Shown: piece after piece, positions 1 to 6,034 of the stretch
Layout of the letters: the number at the start of each line of letters is the position of its first letter
Position numbering within the stretch: position 1 is the first letter of the stretch
Assembly (NCBI GenBank): GCA_913056475.1
Contig: CAJXMS010000081.1
Coordinates: forward strand, 1 to 8,501
Reading direction: 5' to 3'
DNA length: 8,501 bases
Source of the DNA: an uncultured Bacteroidota bacterium
GTDB taxonomy: Bacteria > Bacteroidota > Bacteroidia > Flavobacteriales > Schleiferiaceae
Position numbers and translations under genes: made by a program
Notes under the pieces: generated by a model
Told to the model about the DNA's origin: nothing
The model's database searches: none
What the model saw: the letters and a program-made list of their open reading frames with translations, nothing else

Positions 1-1132
1 TTTGCAGGCCCAGCTGCCGATCGGCGCCTTCAAACTTGTCAAAGTCCCAGCGTGGTATTTTCACAATGACGTAATCCAGGGTGGGCTCAAAGTAGGCCGA
101 CGTGGTGCGGGTTATTTGGTTTTCCAGCTCGGTGAGGTGGTAGCCAATGGCCAGTTTGGCGGCTATTTTAGCAATGGGATAGCCCGTAGCTTTGGAGGAA
201 AGCGCCGAAGAGCGCGACACCCGGGGATTGATCTCCACCGCTACGATTTCTTCCTTTTCGTCAGGGCTTACGGCAAACTGCACATTACAGCCTCCCGCAA
301 AATTGCCAATGGAACGCATCATCTTAATGGCCATGTCCCGCATTTTCTGGAAAGTAGTATCGCTCAGGGTCATGGCCGGAGCCACGGTAATGGAATCGCC
401 CGTATGGATGCCCATGGGGTCCATGTTTTCTATGGAACAGATGATGGCCACATTGTCGTTGCTATCCCGCAGCAACTCCAGCTCGTACTCTTTCCACCCC
501 ACCAGCGCTTTATCGATCATCACCTCGTGGATGGGCGATATTTCCAGTCCCCGCTGCAGGGATTCATCAAATTGCTCCGCGTTATAAACGAAGGTAGCGC
601 CTGACCCGCCCAGGGTAAAAGAGGCCCGCACACAAAGCGGGAAACCAAACTTCTGCGCCACTTCCTTACCGCGGAGATAACTGGTGGCGGTTTCCGCGGG
701 GGCCGTTTGAACGCCGATCTCCCCCATCAAGTGACGGAACTCTTCGCGGTTTTCGGTGATGTTTATCGCGTCGATATCCACGCCAATTATTGTCACCCCG
801 TGCTGCTCCCATAGGCCATCTTTATCGGCTTCTATGCAGAGATTGAGCGCCGTTTGTCCCCCCATGGTAGGCAATACGGCATCTATCTTTTGTTCTTGGA
901 GGATTTCTTCCAGCGCGTTTACTTCCAGGGGCTTGAGATACACGTGGTCGGCTATGACTTCATCGGTCATGATGGTAGCCGGATTGCTATTGATCAAAGA
1001 AACCTCTATGCCTTCTTCCCGCAGCGAACGAGCGGCTTGAGACCCGGAGTAATCAAATTCGCAGGCCTGGCCAATTACGATGGGACCACTTCCAATGATA
1101 AGAATATGCTGAAAGGATTCATTTCTGGGCAT
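1..1132 (-). CDS. carB: Carbamoyl-phosphate synthase large subunit, N-terminal third (truncated by window edge)
   Basis: Large subunit of carbamoyl-phosphate synthase, which makes carbamoyl phosphate from bicarbonate, ATP and glutamine-derived ammonia for pyrimidine and arginine synthesis in the cytoplasm. The minus strand reads 377 residues from an ATG at 1132 without a stop and runs off the left edge; the full family length is about 1,070. Visible family features are GPIVIGQACEFDYSGSQAA near residues 16-34, NSNPATIMTD at 48-57, PTMGGQTALN at 88-97, the ATP-grasp stretch RASFTLGGSG at 169-178, GWKEYE at 212-217, NMDPMGIHTGDS at 236-247, Q285, and EINPRVSRSSAL at 300-311. Q285, E300 and N302 correspond to metal ligands of the carboxyphosphate-forming half of the E. 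coli enzyme. This covers the preATP-grasp domain and most of the first ATP-grasp domain. The start matches the E. coli N-terminus (MPK...). It follows rpmH on the same strand but has its own promoter after the rpmH terminator. An Ala replaces the usual Pro after Arg169. Confidence 0.97.
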   Translation of the reverse strand, partial: MPRNESFQHILIIGSGPIVIGQACEFDYSGSQAARSLREEGIEVSLINSNPATIMTDEVIADHVYLKPLEVNALEEILQEQKIDAVLPTMGGQTALNLCIEADKDGLWEQHGVTIIGVDIDAINITENREEFRHLMGEIGVQTAPAETATSYLRGKEVAQKFGFPLCVRASFTLGGSGATFVYNAEQFDESLQRGLEISPIHEVMIDKALVGWKEYELELLRDSNDNVAIICSIENMDPMGIHTGDSITVAPAMTLSDTTFQKMRDMAIKMMRSIGNFAGGCNVQFAVSPDEKEEIVAVEINPRVSRSSALSSKATGYPIAKIAAKLAIGYHLTELENQITRTTSAYFEPTLDYVIVKIPRWDFDKFEGADRQLGLQ

Positions 1133-1145
1133 AATATAGGAGCGC

Positions 1146-1164
1146 TAAAGGGTTGTTTAAAGGG
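1146..1164 (-). repeat. Short direct repeat in the carB leader
   Basis: Two exact 7-bp copies, CCCTTTA read on the minus strand (1158-1164 and 1146-1152), repeat with a 12-bp period inside the predicted untranslated leader of carB. A C-run and a small GTTG/CAAC pairing possibility overlap them. Function is unknown. Such a short repeat can arise by chance. Confidence 0.3.
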
Positions 1165-1185
1165 GGGCAACACGCCTTCAAGGGG

Positions 1186-1193
1186 CAAAAGTA
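1186..1193 (-). promoter_or_regulatory. Predicted carB promoter (-7 box)
   Basis: On the minus strand the sequence TACTTTTG matches the Bacteroidota -7 consensus TAnnTTTG exactly. It lies about 53 bp before the carB ATG, giving a predicted leader of roughly 45 nt. No TTG is found at the expected -33 distance; that position holds a short palindrome instead. The box lies just downstream of the rpmH terminator, which fits an independent carB transcript. Confidence 0.6.
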
Positions 1194-1204
1194 AGGATAC
1201 TAAC

Positions 1205-1218
1205 GCCTGTGGGCAGGC
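1205..1218. repeat. Palindrome at the -33 position of the carB promoter
   Basis: GCCTG-TGGG-CAGGC is a perfect inverted repeat with 5-bp arms and a 4-nt centre. It sits between the rpmH terminator and the carB -7 box, about where the -33 element should be. It is not followed by a U-run in either direction, so it is not an intrinsic terminator. It could be a protein-binding site affecting carB, or chance. Confidence 0.4.
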
Positions 1219-1220
1219 AT

Positions 1221-1253
1221 AAAAAAAAGGTGCTGCTCCGGGGCAACACCTTT
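1221..1253 (-). terminator. Intrinsic terminator of rpmH
   Basis: Read on the minus strand, AAAGGTGTTGC pairs with GCAGCACCTTT over 11 bp (one G-U pair) around a 6-nt CCCGGA loop. Its 3' end continues into a run of eight T in total (1228-1221). The hairpin begins 27 bp after the rpmH stop. This is a textbook intrinsic terminator and separates rpmH from carB. In the plus direction the stem is followed only by GAGTTTTG, so activity there would be weak at best, and no plus-strand gene needs it. Confidence 0.88.
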
Positions 1254-1280
1254 GAGTTTTGTAGCGAAAAAAGGCATTAA

Positions 1281-1439
1281 CTATCCCTTGTAATTGCCTT
1301 CTCCGGATACCGTTAGCTTTTTGCGTCCTTTGGCGCGACGCGCCCCCAAAACTTTGCGGCCGTTGGCCGATGCCATCCGTTCGCGGAAACCATGTTTGTT
1401 TTTACGTTTACGCTTAGAGGGTTGATAAGTCCTTTTCAT
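1281..1439 (-). CDS. rpmH: 50S ribosomal protein L34
   Basis: A 52-residue, highly basic protein of the large ribosomal subunit. It begins MKRTYQPSKRKRKNKHGFRE and continues RMASANGRKVLGARRAKGRK, which is the L34 signature across its full length. The C-terminal tail ends EGNYKG, slightly longer than the roughly 46-residue E. coli protein, as is common for this phylum. The start is the only ATG that gives the conserved MKRTYQP N-terminus. The gene has an exact -7 promoter box 40 bp upstream and a strong terminator 27 bp downstream, so it appears monocistronic. The usual neighbour rnpA is absent here; carB follows instead. Confidence 0.98.
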   Translation of the reverse strand: MKRTYQPSKRKRKNKHGFRERMASANGRKVLGARRAKGRKKLTVSGEGNYKG

Positions 1440-1478
1440 ATCTGAGAAATATTTTTACAACGATGCGAATTTGGCCGG

Positions 1479-1512
1479 CAAATATACCATTATTTTTCTT
1501 CCCTAAAAGCAA
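1479..1512 (-). promoter_or_regulatory. Predicted rpmH promoter (-7 and -33 boxes)
   Basis: The minus strand carries TATATTTG at 1486-1479, an exact TAnnTTTG -7 box. A TTG at 1512-1510 (in the context CTTTTGC) is a possible -33 element, with a 23-bp spacer that is a little longer than the usual 19-21. The predicted RNA leader is about 33 nt and AU-rich with no Shine-Dalgarno sequence. Confidence 0.65.
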
Positions 1513-1625
1513 AAGCCGCCTTACGAATCCCTGTTCCTCTTTAGCCTACTGCTGCTTATGGCCCCCAAACTTAGTCGCGTAGCTTCCCACTTTTGGCCGC
1601 AGGCCGCCTTTCTCGCAAAAGCCGC
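1509..1625. repeat. 11-bp direct repeat in the rpmH / response-regulator gap
   Basis: GCAAAAGCCGC occurs exactly at 1509-1519 and at 1615-1625, on either side of the 1441-1637 intergenic gap. The left copy, on the minus strand, contains the candidate rpmH -33 TTG. No gene or convincing terminator was seen in this gap. Nothing more can be said of its role, and chance is possible. Confidence 0.35.
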
Positions 1626-1637
1626 AGCCCGCTACAG

Positions 1638-2390
1638 CTACACCGAGGGACGTCCTTCCAGCCAGCGCTTAAAATCTGCTGCGCGGTCGGTGGCGACGAT
1701 AACGTGCTCTTCAAAGGGGGGCTTGAGTTCTAATTTAAGACGGGCGCGGCTCCAGGCGTACATATTGTCCAGGGCTTGGAGCTGGACGATCATTTGCCGG
1801 TTGATGCGATAAAATTGGCGGGGATCAAGAAGGTTCTGTAAGTGCTCCAGACTTTGGTCGAGCGGAACATCCTTACCTTCATAAAGGCGGGCATACACCA
1901 CCTTATCCTGGGTAAAAAAATAGGCGATCTGCTTTATTTCAAGCGTTCGGTAGCGCTGCCCGAGCTTTACCAGCAGGCGTTCCTGATAGCGGGGTTGATG
2001 CACGGCCTGGGCCAGGCGTTGGTAGTCTATGGTATCCAGGGGCGCTCGGGCCCGATCCAGGGCGGCTGCCAATTCCTCCTTTTTGATGGGCTTGAGCAGG
2101 TAGTCCAGACCGTGGTAGCGAAAGGCCTCCAGGGCATACTGGTCAAAGGCCGTGCAAAAAATAACCGGAGAGCGTAAAGCCACCTGGTCGAGCAGCTCGA
2201 AACTGTGCCCATCAGCCAGTTCGATGTCTAGAAGGATGGCCTCCGGATGGGGGTGATTTTCTAAGTAAGCCCGGGCCTCGGCTATACTGGAGGCGGGGGG
2301 CGGTACTTGGGCCTGGGGCCTTATTTCCTGAACCAGGCGCTGCAGGCGCCGGGCGGCGCGGGGCGCATCTTCTACGATGTAAATAGTCAT
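1638..2390 (-). CDS. LytTR-family two-component response regulator
   Basis: Cytoplasmic transcription factor of 250 residues. Residues 1-115 form a receiver domain: acidic pair E7-D8, phospho-acceptor D55 in AILLDIELADG, T80 in IFCTAFDQYALEAF, and K100 in LLKPIKKEEL, so all catalytic positions are present. Residues about 140-246 form a LytTR DNA-binding domain; KQIAYFFTQDKVVYARL and RQFYRINRQMIVQL are typical of that fold. Such proteins bind paired direct repeats when phosphorylated. The ATG lies 12 bp after the kinase stop, so the two are co-transcribed and the kinase is the likely phosphodonor. No convincing terminator was found after the stop. The regulated genes are unknown; autoregulation or control of the divergent transporter is an inference. 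Confidence 0.96.
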   Translation of the reverse strand: MTIYIVEDAPRAARRLQRLVQEIRPQAQVPPPASSIAEARAYLENHPHPEAILLDIELADGHSFELLDQVALRSPVIFCTAFDQYALEAFRYHGLDYLLKPIKKEELAAALDRARAPLDTIDYQRLAQAVHQPRYQERLLVKLGQRYRTLEIKQIAYFFTQDKVVYARLYEGKDVPLDQSLEHLQNLLDPRQFYRINRQMIVQLQALDNMYAWSRARLKLELKPPFEEHVIVATDRAADFKRWLEGRPSV

Positions 2391-2402
2391 ATCATACAGG
2401 TA

Positions 2403-5240
2403 TTAAGCATGGGTAGGGTGGGACTCAGCTGGGGGGCTGAGCGGGGCCAGTAGGGGTAAACCAACGGTAAAGTAAGGAGGCTCCTCCCCTATGCGCACGG
2501 GCCGTTTGCTGTAGTAGCGGTACTTCCGGACTATGGCCTCAAGGCCGTATCCCGTGGAGGGGGGCTGGTTGGCTTTGCGCTGTAAGGCGTTGCGTACGAT
2601 CAGCTCATCCTCAAGGGTATAGATCTCGATCCGTAGCGGCTTATGCCGGGTTATTTGGTTATGCTTAAGCGCATTTTCTACCAGCAGCTGCAAGGTAAGC
2701 GGGGGAATGGCCGTAGAATAGGCTTCCGGCCTTACCTGAATATCTACCGCTAGAGCTTCATCAAAACGGATGTGCTGCAGGTGAAGAAAGCTTCGTACCA
2801 TTTGCAATTCCTCCTCCAGGGAGATAAGATCGGTATCGCGGTACTGAAGGATGCGCCGAAAAAAGTCACTCAGCCCTTCCAGGTATTTACCAGCTAGCTG
2901 GGTGTCTTCTTCAATTAAGGCCATAAGGGTATTAAAACTGTTGAAAAGAAAGTGCGGATTTACCTGACTACGCAGGGCTTCGTACTGGGCTCGGACGCGC
3001 TCTTTTTCCTGCTTTTGGCGCCGGGCATGGCGGCGAAGCTGCCAGCGCACTACGCCACCAATGCTACCGAGGCCTACAAAGAGCAGCCCACCTATTCCGT
3101 ACCAACGTTGGTACCAGGGCGCGGCGATAGTAAAGGAATATTGCCGCATTTGACCGGGTGGAAAGCGCCCGTTTACCCCGGCCGTTACTTTGAAGGTATA
3201 GGAGCCCGGGGGCAGGCGGGGATAAGTTATCTGGGTATTTTTACTGATGCTCCAGTCCAGGTCATAGCCCTCTAACATGACCCGGTAGCGGACGGCCTCC
3301 GGCCGAATGTACCAGCGCCCCAAATAGTGAAAGGTAAGGTGATTTTGATCGGCATCAAATGCTTCTTGTCCGGTAGGTTGTAAATAGAGTTCTACGCCCT
3401 GAAGAAAGGTTTTAGGGCGAGGAATGGCCGCCAGCATAGCCGGTTGGACTACCGTTATACCCTGCTCGGTCCCGCATAGAATGGCGCCGTCCTCGGTCAC
3501 CTGCTGGGCGTGTAGCTGAGGCAAAAACTGCCCCAGGCCGTAGGCAGAGCCATAGTGCCGCCAGGATTGCTGCCGGGGCCGGTACTGGCTCAGCTGCCCG
3601 TCACGAAACAAATAGATACCGCCCTGAGGCCCCACCTGGAGCCCCGCTACTTGCCCCCGTAATTCAGAAGCCGGGAGCTCCAGAGCTGTGCCGGCAGAGT
3701 CAAAACCCCGTAATACTCCCTCTCGAGTAAGGGCCCATACGCGCTCTTGGTGGTCTATGGCGAGATCTATCACCGGAGCGCTAGGCTGCGCGCTGAAGGG
3801 CACAAAATACGTTCCGTCCCAACGTAGTATGCCCTGCCCATCGGTGGCAATGAGCGGTCGCCCTTGCTGGTCCATTTCAATCTTGTAGATGTACTGCAGG
3901 GAGGCTCCCCCGGGAGAGGAAGCCCTTTGAAAACGAACCCTGTCCTCCGAGAGGGGAATATAGCCCACACCTCCCAAAGTGCCTACCCAGAGGCGTTCTT
4001 GATCGCCCGCCAGGCTGAGCACATTATTGTTAATCAGCCCGTCTGCCTGGGTAAAATTCTGGAGCTGGCGCTTGCGCGTATCCCAGCGGTAGAGCCCACC
4101 GTTAAAGGTTCCCGCCCATAAAAAGCCCGCTTCCTCTTGCCACCACAGGCTCAGCACCCGGTGTGGCAGGGTGAAAAGACGCTCCCTGCGACCACTGCGG
4201 CGGTGAATGGCCTCCACCCTGCCTTCACTGGCCTGGAAAAGCAGGCTATCGCTCAAGTGTAAAGCACTTATCGACGTCCCTTGCTGATAGCGGGTAAGCC
4301 ACAAATTAATGCGGTAAAGGCCATTCTGGGTAGTTACCCAGAGATGCCCTTCCCGGTCCAGGGTCATATCCTGGCTGGGAACGCTCTTTTTGAGTCCTAC
4401 TTGGGTGCGCCGAAAGGGCGTATTGTCAAAGGCATGGTAGAGCTTTCCCCGTTCGCTAAGCCACCAAATAAGGTTATGGCTCTGTAGAACCTTGGCGGCA
4501 TCTGCGCCGGGGGCCAAAAGGGTATCCCCTTGGTGCAGGCCGCGTTGTAAAAGGGCCTCATAAAAACCCAACAGCGGCTGACGACCATTGGTGTCAATCC
4601 ACTTCACGATCTGATCGGGCTCCGGCCGGATATGATTCTCTACCCGGAGGCTATCGGCATGCCGGGCTAAATGAAAAATCCCGTAATCGGTGGCGGCCAG
4701 CAGCTTTCCTTCCTGCGCTATTAAACGATAAACGGAGGCAAGGGCCGCTGCTTGTGGGTTGGGAAAAGTCCAACTCCCTTCACGATGGCTAAATGCAAGC
4801 CCCCCGCCATGGCTAGAGGCCCAGAGGGTTCCCCCGGGGCCCTGGGTGATTTCAGAAACAGCCGCGGAATCTGGAAACCGAGCCTGGAGGCGCAAATCGT
4901 TCTGTGTTTCCCGGTACACTTTGCCGCCGGCATCACCCACCCACAAGACACCGCTGCTATCGCGATACATCGCAGTAATGGCATCTTGGGGACTGCCCCC
5001 CTGTTCCCAGACTTGTCTTTTGTAATCCCGCCCCTCGTAGCGATATAGGGCCCGGTCTGCGGCGAGCCATATGAAACCCTGATGATCGCAAAACAAGCGC
5101 AAAGACTGGGCCCCTTGCGCTTCCGGAGGCAGGGGTATTTGGTGCTCTTCAAAGTCTTGAGCCGCCATAAAAGCAGAGCAGCTCACCAGCAGCGACATAG
5201 CCAGCATTAAGGGGCGGATATGCTTTGAGACCTGCCTCAT
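2403..5240 (-). CDS. Membrane sensor histidine kinase with propeller, Y_Y_Y and LytS-type kinase domains
   Basis: Sensor kinase of 945 residues. Residues 1-27 look like an export signal. Residues about 45-600 hold propeller repeats of the two-component-regulator type, with blades ending in motifs such as GFIWLAADRALYRY, GVLWVGDAGGKVYR, HLWVTTQNGLYRI, GFLWAGTFNGGLYRW and RLWVGTLGGVGYI; these should form a periplasmic sensor. Residues about 630-708 match a Y_Y_Y domain (GYDLDWS, LPPGSYTFKV). One membrane helix follows at about 714-732, then a charged coiled-coil linker, then a LytS-type kinase: phospho-acceptor H763 in SQVNPHFLFNSFNTL, N-box LLVENALKHN (N856) and a short G-box TGYGLEAI (897-904). 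It has no fused receiver or AraC domain, unlike the hybrid kinases common in gut Bacteroides. Its ATG overlaps the stop of the yceI-like gene by 4 nt (ATGA), and its own stop is 12 nt before the regulator. The ligand is not predictable. Confidence 0.96.
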   Translation of the reverse strand: MRQVSKHIRPLMLAMSLLVSCSAFMAAQDFEEHQIPLPPEAQGAQSLRLFCDHQGFIWLAADRALYRYEGRDYKRQVWEQGGSPQDAITAMYRDSSGVLWVGDAGGKVYRETQNDLRLQARFPDSAAVSEITQGPGGTLWASSHGGGLAFSHREGSWTFPNPQAAALASVYRLIAQEGKLLAATDYGIFHLARHADSLRVENHIRPEPDQIVKWIDTNGRQPLLGFYEALLQRGLHQGDTLLAPGADAAKVLQSHNLIWWLSERGKLYHAFDNTPFRRTQVGLKKSVPSQDMTLDREGHLWVTTQNGLYRINLWLTRYQQGTSISALHLSDSLLFQASEGRVEAIHRRSGRRERLFTLPHRVLSLWWQEEAGFLWAGTFNGGLYRWDTRKRQLQNFTQADGLINNNVLSLAGDQERLWVGTLGGVGYIPLSEDRVRFQRASSPGGASLQYIYKIEMDQQGRPLIATDGQGILRWDGTYFVPFSAQPSAPVIDLAIDHQERVWALTREGVLRGFDSAGTALELPASELRGQVAGLQVGPQGGIYLFRDGQLSQYRPRQQSWRHYGSAYGLGQFLPQLHAQQVTEDGAILCGTEQGITVVQPAMLAAIPRPKTFLQGVELYLQPTGQEAFDADQNHLTFHYLGRWYIRPEAVRYRVMLEGYDLDWSISKNTQITYPRLPPGSYTFKVTAGVNGRFPPGQMRQYSFTIAAPWYQRWYGIGGLLFVGLGSIGGVVRWQLRRHARRQKQEKERVRAQYEALRSQVNPHFLFNSFNTLMALIEEDTQLAGKYLEGLSDFFRRILQYRDTDLISLEEELQMVRSFLHLQHIRFDEALAVDIQVRPEAYSTAIPPLTLQLLVENALKHNQITRHKPLRIEIYTLEDELIVRNALQRKANQPPSTGYGLEAIVRKYRYYSKRPVRIGEEPPYFTVGLPLLAPLSPPAESHPTHA

Positions 5241-5782
5241 TGCTGGGCCATTTCCAGCGCTACCCGCACCTGCACTTCCTCCGCTATTTTTTGGTTGACC
5301 ACCTGCGGGATGGTAATCTGGTGGTCCGCCAGCAAAACGGTAAAACTACTCTCCACCTGCATGCGGGGCGGGGCCCAGCGTAATTGACACTTGATAATGC
5401 GCTCCAGCGCTTGTCCGTGGATTTTCAATCGTCCTTTAGCTCTTACTTCATGCTTCCCCGCGCTAAGTTCACTGATATCTTCGATGAAACTTCCCGTAAA
5501 GCTAGCAGAAGGAAAGCGATCGCTTTCCAGATAATTCTCATGAAAATGCTCTTGCTGAAGGGGACTGTTAAAACCTTCAAAGCCCCGGGTTTTAACCAAA
5601 AATGCAAAGCGGTTTTTTTCGACATCTACCAATCCGGAAAGATCATTGCTGCGGGCCTGAATGAGCTCCAGCGGGGCATCGCTCACAAAACGTACTTCCC
5701 CTTCGCTACCCTTATAAATGGTGGGGCTGGATAAACCATAAGCCAAGACCAAAATGCCTACACTAAGTATTATTGCTTTCAT
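5237..5782 (-). CDS. YceI-family secreted protein
   Basis: Predicted exported protein of 181 residues. Residues 1 to about 16 (MKAIILSVGILVLAYG) are a short hydrophobic signal peptide; there is no lipobox Cys, so a soluble periplasmic product is likely. The remainder resembles YceI proteins, beta-barrels that bind isoprenoid-type lipids. The clearest motif is HFHENYLESDRFPSASFTG (about 79-97), the family's N-x-x-L/M-x-S-x-x-[FY]P-x-A-x-F signature, followed by KGRLKIHG (about 116-123) and a strand-rich tail. The ATG at 5782 is preferred over an in-frame TTG at 5803, because the latter adds IFAGGL before the signal peptide. It is the first gene of the operon, 26 bp after the predicted RNA start, and is translationally coupled to the kinase by a 4-nt overlap. 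The coupling suggests it supplies or modulates the signal sensed by the kinase, which is inference. Confidence 0.85.
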   Translation of the reverse strand: MKAIILSVGILVLAYGLSSPTIYKGSEGEVRFVSDAPLELIQARSNDLSGLVDVEKNRFAFLVKTRGFEGFNSPLQQEHFHENYLESDRFPSASFTGSFIEDISELSAGKHEVRAKGRLKIHGQALERIIKCQLRWAPPRMQVESSFTVLLADHQITIPQVVNQKIAEEVQVRVALEMAQQ

Positions 5783-5784
5783 CA

Positions 5785-5835
5785 GACCACCGGCAAAAAT
5801 CAATTTACAAAGGTCAAAGTTAAAGAAAGGTGGTC
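5785..5835. repeat. Inverted repeat flanking the yceI-kinase operon promoter
   Basis: GACCACC at 5785-5791 and GGTGGTC at 5829-5835 are perfect 7-bp inverted copies separated by 37 bp. The -7 box and predicted transcription start lie between them. One arm is directly before the start codon and the other just upstream of the -7 box, so only one arm would be in the RNA. An operator for autoregulation is possible; chance is not excluded. Confidence 0.4.
5815..5822 (-). promoter_or_regulatory. Predicted promoter of the yceI-kinase-regulator operon (-7 box)
   Basis: On the minus strand TAACTTTG matches the TAnnTTTG -7 consensus exactly, 33 bp before the ATG at 5782. No TTG is seen at the -33 distance, which suggests a weak or activator-dependent promoter. 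The plus strand shows a tandem pair CAAAGGT-CAAAGTT (5808-5821) overlapping the box. Confidence 0.6.
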
Positions 5836-5970
5836 CTACTGTATGCTGCCCAGTGCGTATTTGCCGGGACTCAAAGCGCTCATTAGAGAGCGGTAGCCCG
5901 TTCCCAGGCCTGCCGCTTTAAGTAGCTTCCTAGCCACTCAGCCCCCTCAAAAAGTGCCGCTGGAACCAAA

Positions 5971-6007
5971 AGCGTAGCCCTGGTGGGAGCGTATGGTCCG
6001 GTACGCT
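5971..6007. promoter_or_regulatory. Candidate operator: AGCGTA triple repeat upstream of the transporter
   Basis: AGCGTA occurs at 5971-5976 and again at 5988-5993; its reverse complement TACGCT is at 6002-6007. The last two form a perfect 6-bp-arm inverted repeat with an 8-bp spacer, and the first copy is a direct repeat at 17-bp spacing. The cluster ends 27 bp before the preferred transporter start and would overlap its promoter. The layout is that of a dimeric-regulator site with an extra half-site. It was found by eye and has not been tested statistically. Confidence 0.4.
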
Positions 6008-6034
6008 ATACTTTCATTTACTATTTTGGGCCCC

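Noticed and set aside
1593..1614. GGCC-GCA-GGCC hairpin after the response-regulator stop as an operon terminator
   Set aside because: The arms are 4 bp with a 3-nt loop, and the minus strand continues with AAAA rather than T.
2387..2395. Two-codon minicistron ATG-ATA-TGA whose stop overlaps the response-regulator start
   Set aside because: It is visible, but far too short to separate from chance. It might affect initiation but nothing supports this.
4752..5048. Long plus-strand ORFs inside the kinase, transporter and fhs genes
   Set aside because: They are antisense or shifted-frame shadows of strongly conserved genes, a known effect of GC-rich coding sequence.
5783..5803. TTG start that would lengthen the YceI-like protein by 7 residues
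   Set aside because: The ATG at 5782 starts directly with a normal Lys-plus-hydrophobic signal peptide and has a suitable distance to the predicted promoter.
5843..5896. 17-codon plus-strand ORF (MLPSAYLPGLKALIRER) in the divergent gap
   Set aside because: No family match, ribosome-binding signal or promoter was seen, and ORFs this short are expected by chance.
5993..6034. Upstream in-frame ATG that would extend the transporter by 14 residues
   Set aside because: The extension (MVRYAILSFTILGP) has no family counterpart that I recognise and overlaps an inverted repeat in the likely control region. The ATG at 6035 gives the family-like N-terminus.
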